A stretch of DNA of 64,000 nucleotides from Solirubrobacter sp963798325 (GCA_963798325.1 CAWCSS010000008.1:1674001-1738000); one strand, 5' to 3'. Shown: positions 24,740-34,534, numbered from the stretch's first letter. Made by a program: numbers and translations. The notes: a model not told the origin generated them from the letters alone.

Positions 24740-26303
24740 CGGGGTCGGCGTCCTCGGCGGCGTAGTCCGCGAGCAGCTGCTGCTCCGCGTCGCGCTTGGG
24801 GAACAGGAAGAACACGAGCGCCGCCCCGAGCAGCACCGCGACGAGCCCGGCCGTGTACGCCCACTGGTCGCCGTCGAGGAAGGCCTGCTTGGCCGCGGCC
24901 GTGATCTGCGTGGCGTACTGGGGATACTGACCGGCGACGGCTTCCGCGCCCGCGAAGGACTTGGTCAGCTGGGCCTGGACGCTGTCGTTGATCTGCGCGT
25001 TGTTCGGGGCGGCGGCGATCGACGCGGCGGCGGCGGTCGCGTAGCCGGCGGTGAGCAGCGCGCCGAAGATCGACTGCATGATCGCGCCGCCCAGGTCGCG
25101 CTGCAGGTCCGCGGTGCCGGACGCCATGCCGGCGCGGCGGACCGGCACCGAGCCGGTCAGCGAATGCGAGGCGGGGGTCCCGGCGAAGCCGACGCCGATG
25201 CCGATGAACACGTAGGCGATCCCGACCTTCCAGTACGGAATGCCGGGCTCCCAGAGCAGGAGCATCGCCCCGAAGGCCACCACCAGGGCGGCGTAGCCGC
25301 ACAGCAGCGTGAAGCGCGCGCCGTGCGACTCGACGAGCTTCGCCGAGCGCGGCGCGACCAGCACCATGAAGACGATCGTGGGCAGGAACGCGGCGCCCGC
25401 TTCCAGGGTCGAGTACCCGAGCACGTTCTGCAGGAACTGCTGGCTGACGAACGCGGCGCCCATCAGCGAGCCGAACACGATGATCCCCGCCACCGCCGCG
25501 ACCCAGAAGACCCGGCGCCCGGCGACGTTCAGGTCATACAGCGGGTTGGACGCCCGCCGCTGCCGGATCACGAACGCGGCCAGCGCGGCGAGCGCGACCG
25601 CGCCCAGGCCGAGCGCCAGCGCGCCCTTGCTCGGCACCGGCGCGAAGTTGATGGCGAGGATCAACGCCGCCACCAGCAGGACCGACAGCATGCCGCCGAG
25701 GTTGTCGACCGGGTCGGTGGCCTCGTTGACGTGCGCCGGGACGAGCTTCAGGGCCATCGGGAACGCGACGACGACCAGCGGCAGCGTGATCAGGAAGACC
25801 GAGCCCCAGTCGAACTTCTCCAGCAGCCCACCGGCGACCAGCGGGCCGAGCGAGGCGATCGCCCCGCCGAGCGCCGACCACAGGGCGATCGCCTTCGTGC
25901 GGCCGGGCCCCGACCACAACGCGGCGATCAGCGCCAGCGTCGTCGGGTAGGCCATGCCTGCCGAGAGGCCGCCGAGCACGCGGGCGCCGAAGAGCACGCC
26001 GTCGGTCGGCGCGAACGCGGCCAGCAGGCACGCCGGCACCGACAGGGCCAGTCCGAGCAGCAGCATCAGCTTGCGCCCGTAGCGGTCGCCCAGCGCGCCG
26101 AGGTACAGGACCGATGCGGCGAGGCCGAGCGAGTAGCCGACCGCGATCAGGTCCAGCGTCGTCTGCGACGAATCGAAGTGCTTGCCGATGTCGGGCAGCG
26201 CGACGTTGGCCACCGACAGGTTCAGGTTCGCGACCCCGGCGACCAGGATCAGCGCCAGGAGCACCAGGCTCGCGCGCTCCGGTGCCACGTCTCGTTCGGC
26301 CAT
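24711..26303 (-). CDS. MFS transporter, DHA2 (14-helix) drug/proton antiporter type
   Basis: The ATG at 26303 overlaps the cydB stop as TGATG, giving 530 residues with about 14 hydrophobic segments. The signature between helices 2 and 3 is clear (YLGALGDRYGRKLMLLLGL), and the N-terminus (NLNLSVANVALPDIGKHF) is typical of DHA2 family members. The C-terminal loop before the last helix is long (about residues 415-485), as in this family. It exports an unknown compound using the proton gradient. Its place inside a respiratory operon suggests an acid, quinone-like or toxic metabolite, but that is only inference. Confidence 0.85.
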   Translation of the reverse strand: MAERDVAPERASLVLLALILVAGVANLNLSVANVALPDIGKHFDSSQTTLDLIAVGYSLGLAASVLYLGALGDRYGRKLMLLLGLALSVPACLLAAFAPTDGVLFGARVLGGLSAGMAYPTTLALIAALWSGPGRTKAIALWSALGGAIASLGPLVAGGLLEKFDWGSVFLITLPLVVVAFPMALKLVPAHVNEATDPVDNLGGMLSVLLVAALILAINFAPVPSKGALALGLGAVALAALAAFVIRQRRASNPLYDLNVAGRRVFWVAAVAGIIVFGSLMGAAFVSQQFLQNVLGYSTLEAGAAFLPTIVFMVLVAPRSAKLVESHGARFTLLCGYAALVVAFGAMLLLWEPGIPYWKVGIAYVFIGIGVGFAGTPASHSLTGSVPVRRAGMASGTADLQRDLGGAIMQSIFGALLTAGYATAAAASIAAAPNNAQINDSVQAQLTKSFAGAEAVAGQYPQYATQITAAAKQAFLDGDQWAYTAGLVAVLLGAALVFFLFPKRDAEQQLLADYAAEDADPVADRALAPA

Positions 26304-27256
26304 CACACTTCCTCCACATGGCGGACACGGGCGCGGAACACGCGGTAGTTCCACCCCTGATAGAGCAGGACGAGCGGCGCGAAGATCACCGCCGCGACCG
26401 TCATCACCTTCAGCGCGTACGGGCCCGAAGCGGTCCCGGAGACCGTGAGGTTGTACGCGGCGTCGGTGCTGGAGATCAGCACGTTCGGGAACAACGCGAC
26501 GAACAGCGAGCTGACCGTCGCGGCCATCGCCGCCGCGGAGGCCAGGAACGCCCATCCTTCGCGCCCCGCACGCAACAGCGCACCGGCGGCGAGCACGGCG
26601 ACCGCTCCGAGCACGCTCAGCACCGACGGTGACCAGGCGGCGAAGACGACCACGGCGACGAGCGCCGCGAACCACACGCGCAGCCCGACGGTGCGCGCGT
26701 TCGCGCGCACCGGTCCCTCGGTCTTCAACGCGAGGAAGGTCGCGCCGTGCAGCACCGACAGCGACAGCAGCGTCAGCCCGGTCCAGACCCCGTAGGCGGT
26801 GAAGATGTCGCGCACGCCGCCGGTGTATTCGCCGTCGGCGTCGATCGGGAAGCCGGCGACCATGCCGCCGAGGCCGATCCCGAACAGCAGCGGGAGCGCG
26901 CCGCTGGCCAGGGTGGTCGCCCATGTCCACGTGCGCTGCCAGCCGGGCGAGGTGACCTTCTCGCGGAACTCGAACGCGACACCGCGCAGGATCAGCGCGA
27001 CGAGGATCAGCAGCAGCGCCAGATAGAGGCCGGAGAACAGCGTCGCGTACCAGGCCGGGAACGCCGCGAACATCCCGGCGCCGGCCACGATCAGCCAGAC
27101 CTCGTTGCCGTCCCAGAACGGCCCGATGGCCTTCAGCGCGGTGCTGCGTCCGACGATCGTGTGCAGCACGCCGACGCCGAAGTCGAAGCCCTCCAGGACG
27201 AAGAACCCGGTCCAGAAGAAGGCGACGACGATGAACCAGAAGGTCTCGAGCGACAT
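26303..27256 (-). CDS. cydB: Cytochrome bd ubiquinol/menaquinol oxidase subunit II
   Basis: The 317-residue protein, slightly short for CydB, carries the family pattern FWTGFFVLEGFDFGVGVLH at residues 14-32, then GPFWDGNEVWLIVAGAGMFAAFP, and ends LLYQGWNYRVFRARV. It has about eight membrane segments. CydB supports CydA structurally and forms part of the oxygen and proton channels. It starts 5 bases after cydA and its stop overlaps the MFS start, so the genes are co-transcribed. No small CydX-like ORF was identified next to it. Confidence 0.93.
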   Translation of the reverse strand: MSLETFWFIVVAFFWTGFFVLEGFDFGVGVLHTIVGRSTALKAIGPFWDGNEVWLIVAGAGMFAAFPAWYATLFSGLYLALLLILVALILRGVAFEFREKVTSPGWQRTWTWATTLASGALPLLFGIGLGGMVAGFPIDADGEYTGGVRDIFTAYGVWTGLTLLSLSVLHGATFLALKTEGPVRANARTVGLRVWFAALVAVVVFAAWSPSVLSVLGAVAVLAAGALLRAGREGWAFLASAAAMAATVSSLFVALFPNVLISSTDAAYNLTVSGTASGPYALKVMTVAAVIFAPLVLLYQGWNYRVFRARVRHVEEV

Positions 27257-27261
27257 GATCG

Positions 27262-28641
27262 TCAGTAGGTCAGGGCCGGGACGGTCTCACGCGTCTCGGC
27301 TTCGGTGGGCAGGCCACGCCGCGCGTAGCGCAGCATCAGCACGAGGTCGGTGACCCCGAGCGCGATGTAGAGCAGCGCGAAGACGGCGATGCTGATCCAG
27401 ATCTCCGTCACGCTGACCGACGGCGAAACCCCGTCGGTGGTCTTCATCAACCCCTGCACGATCCAGGGCTGGCGGCCGTTCTCGGTCAGCATCCAGCCGG
27501 CCGTGTTCATGATGAACGGGGTGAAGACGGCCCAGATGGCCGCGCGCTGGAACCACTTCGCGCTCTCCAGCCGACCGCGGTGCAGCAGCCACGCGCCCCA
27601 CAGCGACAGCAGCACGATCGCCGTCGCCAGATACGCCATCACCCGCATCGACCAGTACTGCACGAACACGTTCGGGATGTAGTTGCCCGGCCCGTACTGC
27701 TGCTCGTACTGCGTCTGCAGCTCGTTGAGCCCGACGACCTTGCCGTTCCACGTCAGGGTCGCCAGGATCGACAGCAGGTGCGGGATCGCGATCACCTTGT
27801 TCGGGTTCTCGTCGTTCTTGCCGCCGCCGATCTGGAACGCGGAGAACGAGCACGGCTGGCAGGTGTCCCACTGCGCCTCGGCGGCCGCGATCTTCATCGG
27901 CTGATAGCGCGTCTCGATCACGCCGAGCTGGCTGCCGACCAGCACCAGCGCGATGCTCAGCGGCACGAGCAGGCTGATCGCCAGCGCGGCGCTCCGGCGA
28001 AACGCCTCGACTTCGACGGCGCGGCGCAGATACCAGGCCGAGATCGCCAGCAGCACCAGCGTCCCGGTGGCCAGCGCCGCCAGGACGACATGGAAGTACC
28101 CCCACAGGAACACCGGGTTGGTGAACACGGCGCCGATGTCGTCCAGCATCGGCGGCGCCCCACCCTTGCCGGGCGCGTAGCCGACCGGATGCTGCATCCA
28201 CGAGTTCGCGGCCAGGATGAACGCCGCCGACAGGAACGAGCCGAGCGCGACCATCCAGATGCAGAACAGGTGCACGCGCTTGGGCAGCCGGTCCCAGCCG
28301 AACACCCACAGGCCGAGGAAGGTCGACTCCAGGAAGAACGCGGCCAGGCCCTCCATCGCCAGCGGGCCGCCGAAGACGTCGCCGACGTAGCGCGAGTAGG
28401 CCGACCAGTTCATCCCGAACTCGAACTCCTGCACCAACCCCGTGACGACGCCCACCGCGACGTTGATCAGCAGCAGCGTGCCGAAGAAGCGCGTCAGGCG
28501 CCGCCAGGCCTCCACGCCCGAGCGGTGCCACAGCGTCTGCATGACGGCGACGAGGAACGAGAGCCCCATCGTCACCGGCACGAACAGGAAGTGGTAGATG
28601 CTGGTCAGCGCGAACTGAATGCGCGCCAGGTCAACGTTCAC
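27262..28641 (-). CDS. cydA: Cytochrome bd oxidase subunit I
   Basis: The 459-residue protein begins MNVDLARIQFALTSIYHFLF, placing a heme-ligand histidine at His17. GYFHVVLAALATGT carries the b558 His, and the GRQPW motif is near residues 389-393, followed by the Met-containing IVQGLM. The quinol-oxidising Q-loop is short and contains a CxxC pair (WDTCQPCSFS), unusual in my experience. The enzyme oxidises quinol and reduces oxygen to water with high affinity and without proton pumping. It lies in the middle of the run, 6 bases after the malic enzyme gene. The assembly genes cydDC are nearby on the other strand. Confidence 0.95.
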   Translation of the reverse strand: MNVDLARIQFALTSIYHFLFVPVTMGLSFLVAVMQTLWHRSGVEAWRRLTRFFGTLLLINVAVGVVTGLVQEFEFGMNWSAYSRYVGDVFGGPLAMEGLAAFFLESTFLGLWVFGWDRLPKRVHLFCIWMVALGSFLSAAFILAANSWMQHPVGYAPGKGGAPPMLDDIGAVFTNPVFLWGYFHVVLAALATGTLVLLAISAWYLRRAVEVEAFRRSAALAISLLVPLSIALVLVGSQLGVIETRYQPMKIAAAEAQWDTCQPCSFSAFQIGGGKNDENPNKVIAIPHLLSILATLTWNGKVVGLNELQTQYEQQYGPGNYIPNVFVQYWSMRVMAYLATAIVLLSLWGAWLLHRGRLESAKWFQRAAIWAVFTPFIMNTAGWMLTENGRQPWIVQGLMKTTDGVSPSVSVTEIWISIAVFALLYIALGVTDLVLMLRYARRGLPTEAETRETVPALTY

Positions 28642-28647
28642 GGCTCA

Positions 28648-30294
28648 TCACCTGGTGTCGTAGCTCGGTGTCCACTGGGCGGCGAGGACTCGTGCGCGGA
28701 GCTCTTCCGGGGTCGTGGTGGGTGCCAGCCCGGCGCGCTGCGCCTCGAGCCCCACCGCGACCGCGATGTCGACCGCGACGCCGCGCACATCGGTGAGCAG
28801 CGGGAGCAGCGGCGCGTCGGGATCGCGCAGTGCCGGCGAGTTCGCGCCGAGCGCCCGGCCGGCGGCGACCATCATCCCGTCACTCACGCGCGTGGCGCCG
28901 GACGCGACCAGGCCGAGGCCGACGGCGGGGAAGATGTAGACGTTGTTGCACTGCCCGATCGGGATCGTCCGTCCGTCATGCTCGACGGGCGCGAACGGCG
29001 ACCCGCTGGCGACCAGCGCGCGCCCGTCGGTCCAGCGAATGAGGTCTTCGCCGGTGGCCTCGCTGTGGCTCGTCGGGTTCGACAGCGGGAAGATGATCGG
29101 TCGCTCGACGTGGGCGGCGATGTCGCGCACGATCTCCTCGCTGAACGCGCCGTGGACGGTGGAGAGTCCGATCATGATCGTCGGATGCACCTCGGCGACG
29201 ACCTGCGCGAGGTTGGCCCCCGCGGGCCCTGTCCAGTCCGAGCGGGCGTAGACCGCCTGGTCAGGATGAAGGTCAGTGCGACTGTCGACCAGCAGCCCCT
29301 CCTTGTCGACGACCCAGAACCGGCTGCGGGCCTCCTCCTCGGAGAGCCCGTCGGTGACGAGCGCGGCGCGCAGGTAGCCGGCCACGCCGATCCCGGCCGA
29401 ACCGGCGCCGAGGAACAGGATCCGCTGGTCGACGAGCTTGCCGCCGGTCACCGCGATCGCGCCGATGATCGCTCCGAGGGCGACGGCGGCCGTCCCCTGG
29501 ATGTCGTCGTTGAACGTCAGCAGATCGTCGCGGTAGCGCTCCAGGATCGGGCTGGCGTGCACGCTCGCGAAGTCCTCCCACTGCAGGCAGACGCCGGGCA
29601 GCTCCTCCTTGACGGCCTCGACGAACGCGTCGATGAACGCGTCGTACTCGTCGCCGGTGATCCGCTCGTGGCGCCAGCCGAGGTACTCGGGGTCGGCGAG
29701 CCGCTCCGGATTGTTGGTGCCGACGTCGAGGACGATCGGCAGCGTCCGCTCGGGCCGGATCCCGCCGATCAGCGAGTACAGCGAGAGCTTGCCGATCGGG
29801 ATCCCGAGCCCGCCGACGCCCTGGTCGCCGAGCCCGAGGATGCGCTCGCCGTCGGTGACGACGATCACGTCGATGTCCTCGTGCGGGCGGTTGCGCAGCG
29901 ACGTGCGGATGTCCTCGCGGTGCGGGTAGGAGATGAACAGGCCGCGCGGGTGCGAGTAGATGTGGCTGAACTGCTGGCACCCCAGACCGACCGTGGGCGT
30001 GTAGACGATCGGGAGCATCTCGACCACATGGTCGAGCAGCAGCCGGTAGAAGAGCACCTCGTTGGTGTCCTGCAGATCGCGCAGGAAGATGTGGCGGGCG
30101 AGGTCGTCGTCCTGGCGCTGGTAGGCCTCGTAGGCGCGCGCGACCTGTTCCTCGAGCGTCTCGACGTGCGGCGGGAGGAGCCCCTGCAGCGCGAGGCGGC
30201 GGCGTTCCTCTTCGGTGAAGGCCGTGCCCTTGTTCAGCGTCGGGGTCGTCACGACACCCACGCCGGTGCGGGGCTCTGCGGAGAGGGTGGTCAC
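28648..30294 (-). CDS. NAD-dependent malic enzyme
   Basis: The GTG at 30294 overlaps the NDH-2 stop as GTGA and gives 548 residues, the usual size of long malic enzymes. Signatures are VYTPTVGLGCQQFSHIYSHP, then GLGDQGVGGLGIPIGKLSLY (catalytic Lys), FNDDIQGTAAV (metal site) and the dinucleotide fold FLGAGSAGIGVAGYL. It converts malate to pyruvate and CO2 with formation of NADH. Both products have a consumer in the same operon: NDH-2 for NADH and PoxB for pyruvate. The frame remains open upstream, but only as a shadow of the NDH-2 gene. Confidence 0.92.
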   Translation of the reverse strand: MTTLSAEPRTGVGVVTTPTLNKGTAFTEEERRRLALQGLLPPHVETLEEQVARAYEAYQRQDDDLARHIFLRDLQDTNEVLFYRLLLDHVVEMLPIVYTPTVGLGCQQFSHIYSHPRGLFISYPHREDIRTSLRNRPHEDIDVIVVTDGERILGLGDQGVGGLGIPIGKLSLYSLIGGIRPERTLPIVLDVGTNNPERLADPEYLGWRHERITGDEYDAFIDAFVEAVKEELPGVCLQWEDFASVHASPILERYRDDLLTFNDDIQGTAAVALGAIIGAIAVTGGKLVDQRILFLGAGSAGIGVAGYLRAALVTDGLSEEEARSRFWVVDKEGLLVDSRTDLHPDQAVYARSDWTGPAGANLAQVVAEVHPTIMIGLSTVHGAFSEEIVRDIAAHVERPIIFPLSNPTSHSEATGEDLIRWTDGRALVASGSPFAPVEHDGRTIPIGQCNNVYIFPAVGLGLVASGATRVSDGMMVAAGRALGANSPALRDPDAPLLPLLTDVRGVAVDIAVAVGLEAQRAGLAPTTTPEELRARVLAAQWTPSYDTR

Positions 30295-31631
30295 GTCGTC
30301 GCTCCCGGTTCGCTGTGGCTGACGACGCTGAGCTCCTCGTCGTCTTCGTCGTCCCACTCGATGTGGGCAGCGCTCGAGCGCTGGTCGAGGATCTGGGGGC
30401 CACGGGTCTTGGCGAAGTAGTCCCAGCCCCAGTTGATGAAGGCCTCGACGCGGTTGCGGACGCCGCTCATCAGCGCCGCGTGCACACCCAGCCACGCGGA
30501 GAAGGCGACCGGACCGTGCAGCTCATGCCGGTGCTCGCCGACCTCGGCCACCGCCGCGCCACGGCCGATCATCGCCATCAGGCCCTTGTCCTTGTAGTGG
30601 AACGCGACGCGCGGCTTACCGGCCGCCTCGCGCAGGATGTTCTTGGCCACGCTCTGGCCGCTCTGCAGCGCGACCGAGCCCAGCTGCGGGAACGCGCGAC
30701 CATCCGGCCCGGGGATGTTGGCGACGTCGCCGACCGCGTAGACGCCGTCGACGCCCTCGACCGTCAGGTCGGGACCGACGTCGATCCGTCCGCCACGTCC
30801 CGTGGGCAGGCCACTGGCGGCGGCCATCGACGCCGCCTTCAGTCCGCCGCCCCAGACGACGCAGTGCGTCCGGATGGTCGAGCCGTCGGAGAGCACGACA
30901 TGGTCGGCCGCGACCTCCGAGACCCCCAGGCCGAGTTTGATCTGCACGCCGCGCTCGTTGAGCACCTTGGCCGCGTACGCGTGCGCCTTGTCGGAGAACC
31001 CGTTGAGCACCACGTGGCCGCGGTCGATGACGTGGACGCGGGCCGCGTTGACCGCGAGGTCGTGGTACTCGGCGGTCATCGTCTCATGCACCAGGTCGGC
31101 CAGCGCGCCGGCCGTCTCGACGCCGGTCGCTCCGGCGCCGACGATCACGAAGTTCAGCGCGCCCTGGTCCAGCCGGCTCGGATCGCGGTCCGCGTCCTCG
31201 AACAGGGTCAGGATCCGCGTGCGCAGCCGCTCCGCGTCGACGAGCGAATACAGCGGGAACGCATGCTCCTCCGCGCCGGGCGTGTTGAAGAAGTTCGCCT
31301 GCGCGCCTCCGGCGAGCACGAGCACGTCGCCCTGATAGGTCTCGCCGTCGGCGGTGACGACGGTCTTGGTCGCGGTGTTGACCACCGTGACGTCGGCCAT
31401 CTTGACGTCGACGTTGTCGTCCTTGACGAAGCCCTTGCGCAGCGAGTACGCGACGTCTGTGGCCGACAGCTGGGCGGTCGCCACCTGGTAGAGCAGCGGC
31501 TGGAACTGGTGGTAGTTGTGGCGGTCGAGCAACGTGACGCGCACCCCGTCCTTGCCCGCCAGCCCGCGCGCGCAGCCCAGGCCGGCGAAGCCGCCGCCGA
31601 CGATCACGACGTGGGTCTCGGAGCCGGGCAT
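30291..31631 (-). CDS. ndh: Type II NADH:quinone oxidoreductase
   Basis: The 446-residue protein has an N-terminal FAD-binding motif (VVIVGGGFAGLGCARGL) and a second Rossmann motif for NADH (FVIVGAGATGVETAGAL). The end of the FAD domain is VYAVGDVANI, and the quinone-site region AFPQLGSVALQSGQSVAKNI is typical of NDH-2. It passes electrons from NADH to membrane quinone without pumping protons. A hydrophobic stretch in the C-terminal part (FSAWLGVHAALMSGV) fits membrane attachment. The start ATG at 31631 overlaps the previous stop as TGATG. It feeds the bd oxidase encoded downstream. Confidence 0.92.
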   Translation of the reverse strand: MPGSETHVVIVGGGFAGLGCARGLAGKDGVRVTLLDRHNYHQFQPLLYQVATAQLSATDVAYSLRKGFVKDDNVDVKMADVTVVNTATKTVVTADGETYQGDVLVLAGGAQANFFNTPGAEEHAFPLYSLVDAERLRTRILTLFEDADRDPSRLDQGALNFVIVGAGATGVETAGALADLVHETMTAEYHDLAVNAARVHVIDRGHVVLNGFSDKAHAYAAKVLNERGVQIKLGLGVSEVAADHVVLSDGSTIRTHCVVWGGGLKAASMAAASGLPTGRGGRIDVGPDLTVEGVDGVYAVGDVANIPGPDGRAFPQLGSVALQSGQSVAKNILREAAGKPRVAFHYKDKGLMAMIGRGAAVAEVGEHRHELHGPVAFSAWLGVHAALMSGVRNRVEAFINWGWDYFAKTRGPQILDQRSSAAHIEWDDEDDEELSVVSHSEPGATT

Positions 31632-33268
31632 CAGACCACCGCCGGCGTTCCGCCGGCGGCACCGGCCTTGACGGGACGGAAGCTCTCCGCCGTCGCCTGG
31701 TCCCAGAAGGACTGCAGCCGCGCGGGCCCGGCTCCGGCCACCAAGTGGCCGGGACCGACGTACTGGTAGATCTCGGAGAAGGTCTCGACCTCGGTGGCGC
31801 TGACGCGCTTGTAGACGTGCTCCGGAGTCAGTTCCGAAGTGTGATCCAAACCCATCGCGGCAACCATCTCGGCGACGGCGTGGACCGTGTTCTTGTGGAA
31901 GTGGTGGACCCGCTCGGCCTTGTCGGGCACCACGAGCGCGCGCTGCAGCTTCGCGTCCTGCGTGGTGACGCCGACCGGGCAGCGATTGGTGTGGCAGCGC
32001 TGCGCCTGGATGCAGCCGACGGACATCATGAACGCGCGCGCGGAGTTGCACCAGTCGGCGCCGAGCGCCATCGCGCCGACGATCGCCGAGGCGGTGACCA
32101 GCTTCCCGCTGGCGCCGATCCGCATGGCGTCGCGCAGGCCCGCGCCGACGAGCGCGTTCTGGACGATCATCAGGCCTTCGATCAGCGGCGCGCCCATCGA
32201 GTCCGAGAACTCCAGCGGCGCCGCGCCGGTGCCGCCCTCGCCGCCGTCGACGACCACGAAGTCGGCGTGGATGCCCGTCTCGAGCATCGCCTTGACGATC
32301 GCCATGAACTCCCGCGGGTCGCCGATGCAGATCTTGAAGCCGACGGGCTTGCCGCCGGAGAGCTCGCGCAGCTGCTGGACGAACGCCATCAGCTCCAGCG
32401 GTGTCGAGAACGCCGTGTGGTAGGTCGGCGAGAACACGTCCTTGCCGACCGGCACGAGCCGCGTGTCGGCGATCTCCTGGGTGATCTTCGCCGCGGGCAG
32501 GATGCCGCCGTGTCCGGGCTTGGCCCCTTGGGAGAGCTTGATCTCGATCATCTTCACCTGCGGATCGGCGGCCTTCTCGGCGAACACGCCGGCGTCGAAG
32601 TTGCCGTCCTGGGTCCGGCAGCCGAAGTAGCCGGTGCCGATCTGCCAGATCAGGTCGCCGCCGTTCTCGCGGTGGTACGGCGAGATCCCGCCTTCGCCCG
32701 TGTCGTGCGCGAAGCCGCCCTGCTTCGCGCCGAGGTTCATCGCGCGGATCGCGGGGGCGCCGAGCGCCCCGAAGCTCATCGCCGAGATGTTCAGGATCGA
32801 CGACGAGTACGGCGCCGTGCACTGCGGGCCGCCGACGGAGACCCGCAGCATCCCCTCGGGGTCGGAGGCCATCGGGCGCGTCGCGAGCGAATGCGCCAGC
32901 CACATGTAGCCGGGCCCGTAGACGTCGAACTCGGTGCCGAACGGCTTCTTGTCGCCGACGTTCTTCGCACGCTCGTAGATCAGCGTGCGCGTGTCGCGGT
33001 TGAACGGCCGGCCGTCCTTGTCGCTCTCGATGATGTACTGGTGCAGCTCCGGGCCCGTGCCCTCCAGCAAGAAGCGCAGGTGCCCGGCCAGCGGGTAGTT
33101 GCGCAGGATGCTGTGCTTCGGCTGCGCGTAGTCCCAGATCCCGAGCGCGACGAGCGGCACGAACAGGATCTCGAGCCACCAGAACACCGGGCTCACGAAG
33201 CCCAGCGGTATCAGGGCGATGGCGATGATGATCGCCGCCCACAGCACCTTGGTGCCGATCTTCTCCAT
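31631..33268 (-). CDS. FMN-binding glutamate-synthase-family membrane protein
   Basis: The 545-residue protein has two N-terminal membrane helices (about 8-48), then a TIM barrel of the glutamate synthase central type. Segments seen are ISAMSFGALGAPAIRAMNLGA, VDGGEGGTGAAPLEF, and GCIQAQRCHTNRCPVGVTTQ, which holds the Cys residues that bind an iron-sulfur cluster in glutamate synthase. It lacks the glutaminase domain, so it is not a complete glutamate synthase. Such stand-alone proteins are common, but their reaction is not settled. With membrane helices and quinone-linked neighbours, it may be another quinone-reducing dehydrogenase; that is inference. Confidence 0.82.
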   Translation of the reverse strand: MEKIGTKVLWAAIIIAIALIPLGFVSPVFWWLEILFVPLVALGIWDYAQPKHSILRNYPLAGHLRFLLEGTGPELHQYIIESDKDGRPFNRDTRTLIYERAKNVGDKKPFGTEFDVYGPGYMWLAHSLATRPMASDPEGMLRVSVGGPQCTAPYSSSILNISAMSFGALGAPAIRAMNLGAKQGGFAHDTGEGGISPYHRENGGDLIWQIGTGYFGCRTQDGNFDAGVFAEKAADPQVKMIEIKLSQGAKPGHGGILPAAKITQEIADTRLVPVGKDVFSPTYHTAFSTPLELMAFVQQLRELSGGKPVGFKICIGDPREFMAIVKAMLETGIHADFVVVDGGEGGTGAAPLEFSDSMGAPLIEGLMIVQNALVGAGLRDAMRIGASGKLVTASAIVGAMALGADWCNSARAFMMSVGCIQAQRCHTNRCPVGVTTQDAKLQRALVVPDKAERVHHFHKNTVHAVAEMVAAMGLDHTSELTPEHVYKRVSATEVETFSEIYQYVGPGHLVAGAGPARLQSFWDQATAESFRPVKAGAAGGTPAVV

Positions 33269-33286
33269 GGCTGAAGCTCCCGTCGA

Positions 33287-34534
33287 TCAGTCGAAGACGT
33301 GGCCGTGCTCGTAGCGCTCGTCGGCGCCCGCGGCGGCGGTGAGGGACGCGACGTTGTCGCGCGTGAAGAAGCCCTCGTAGTGGTGGCAGCGCTCGACGTA
33401 CTCGGTGATCAACAGCGAGTACTGCGAGCTCTTGGAGAAGATCTGCTTGAGGTTCGGGTCGTCCTTGCACTCGCCGACGACGTGCGCGAGGAACTTCGTC
33501 CCCATCTCCGCGAGGTTGCGGACAACGTAGTCGACGTTCTTCTCGTCGACGATGTGCCCGTCCTGCACGGCGTAGGCCATGTGGTGCATGCGCCGGCCGA
33601 AATTGCGCACGAAGTCCTCGGTGGGCATCGGCAGGTTCTCGAACGAGTTCGCGAACGCCGGCGTGTTGTTGGCGGTGAACACCCGCGCCGGCGACTTCTT
33701 GTCGTCGTCGATGTCCGGATGGCGCGTGACGTTCGTCGACGAGTTCATCTCGACGATGTTGTATGCGCCCCAGTAGTAGTAGGGCACCATCGTCAGGTAC
33801 TCGAGGATCGCGTCCTCGCGGTCGCCCGAGAGGATCCGCGTCGCCATGTGGTCAAGGCCCATGACCAGGTCCTTGATGCCATGCTCGGCCTGCAACTCGT
33901 CGGCCCGGTCGAGCATCGCCTGCTCGCTCGCGGTGAGCGAGAACGGCTCGCCGAGCGCCAGCGCGTCGAGGTCGTCGATGTCGGCGTCGACGTAGCCCAC
34001 GCGGTTGTACGTGTAGTCCGACAGGAACGTGAACGTCATGTGCGCGCTCGAGTACAGCCCGTTCGGCGAGTCGCCCTCGTAGACGAAGCGGATGTTCTGG
34101 GGCTCGAGCGCGTCGCGGACCGCCGAGGTGGACTCGGCCTCGTAGATCTCGCCGATGTAGCGGGCGTTGGGCTTGCGCGCGGCCAGCGGGTAGAGCTTGT
34201 TCCAGCGGGTGAGCTTGTCCTCGTAGGCGTTCGAGAGCGGCTCGATGACGATCAGGCGCGGGAACTCGGGCCGCGACTGCATGACGAACACCTTGTGGGT
34301 GGAGGAGATCCGCGAGTGTGTGAGCCGGTACGGCCCCATCGTCGTCAGCTCCGCCAGATAGTGCAGCGCATCGCCCGTCTCGACCTGGATCAGCACGGCG
34401 CGCATGTCGCCGACGACCTGATCGAGCCCCGATTCGCGGCGCCGCTCGTAGATCCTGGGCAGGTACTCGTCGAAGAACGCCGAGTTCTCCTTGTCGCCCA
34501 AGGGCGCGTACGCCTGCAGATCGATCATCGTCAT
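33287..34534 (-). CDS. HPPD-like (vicinal oxygen chelate) protein of unknown reaction
   Basis: This 415-residue protein has no obvious annotation, but three segments line up with 4-hydroxyphenylpyruvate dioxygenase metal sites. VMGLDHMATRI gives His229, RRMHHMAYAVQDG gives His318, and ITEYVERCHHYEGFFTRDNV gives Glu378. The last resembles the HPPD end FFEIIQR...EGFGEGNFKALF. The spacing His-89-His-60-Glu is near but not equal to HPPD. The N-terminal half could be the non-catalytic VOC repeat. It probably binds Fe(II) and oxidises a 2-oxo acid or similar substrate. It lies between poxB and the FMN protein with gaps of 13 and 18 bases, so it belongs to the respiratory operon. Confidence 0.55.
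   Translation of the reverse strand: MTMIDLQAYAPLGDKENSAFFDEYLPRIYERRRESGLDQVVGDMRAVLIQVETGDALHYLAELTTMGPYRLTHSRISSTHKVFVMQSRPEFPRLIVIEPLSNAYEDKLTRWNKLYPLAARKPNARYIGEIYEAESTSAVRDALEPQNIRFVYEGDSPNGLYSSAHMTFTFLSDYTYNRVGYVDADIDDLDALALGEPFSLTASEQAMLDRADELQAEHGIKDLVMGLDHMATRILSGDREDAILEYLTMVPYYYWGAYNIVEMNSSTNVTRHPDIDDDKKSPARVFTANNTPAFANSFENLPMPTEDFVRNFGRRMHHMAYAVQDGHIVDEKNVDYVVRNLAEMGTKFLAHVVGECKDDPNLKQIFSKSSQYSLLITEYVERCHHYEGFFTRDNVASLTAAAGADERYEHGHVFD

Noticed and set aside
26304..26930. Upstream extension of the MFS transporter frame
   Set aside because: It overlaps cydB completely and has shadow-frame composition; the ATG at 26303 overlaps the cydB stop and begins the conserved helix.
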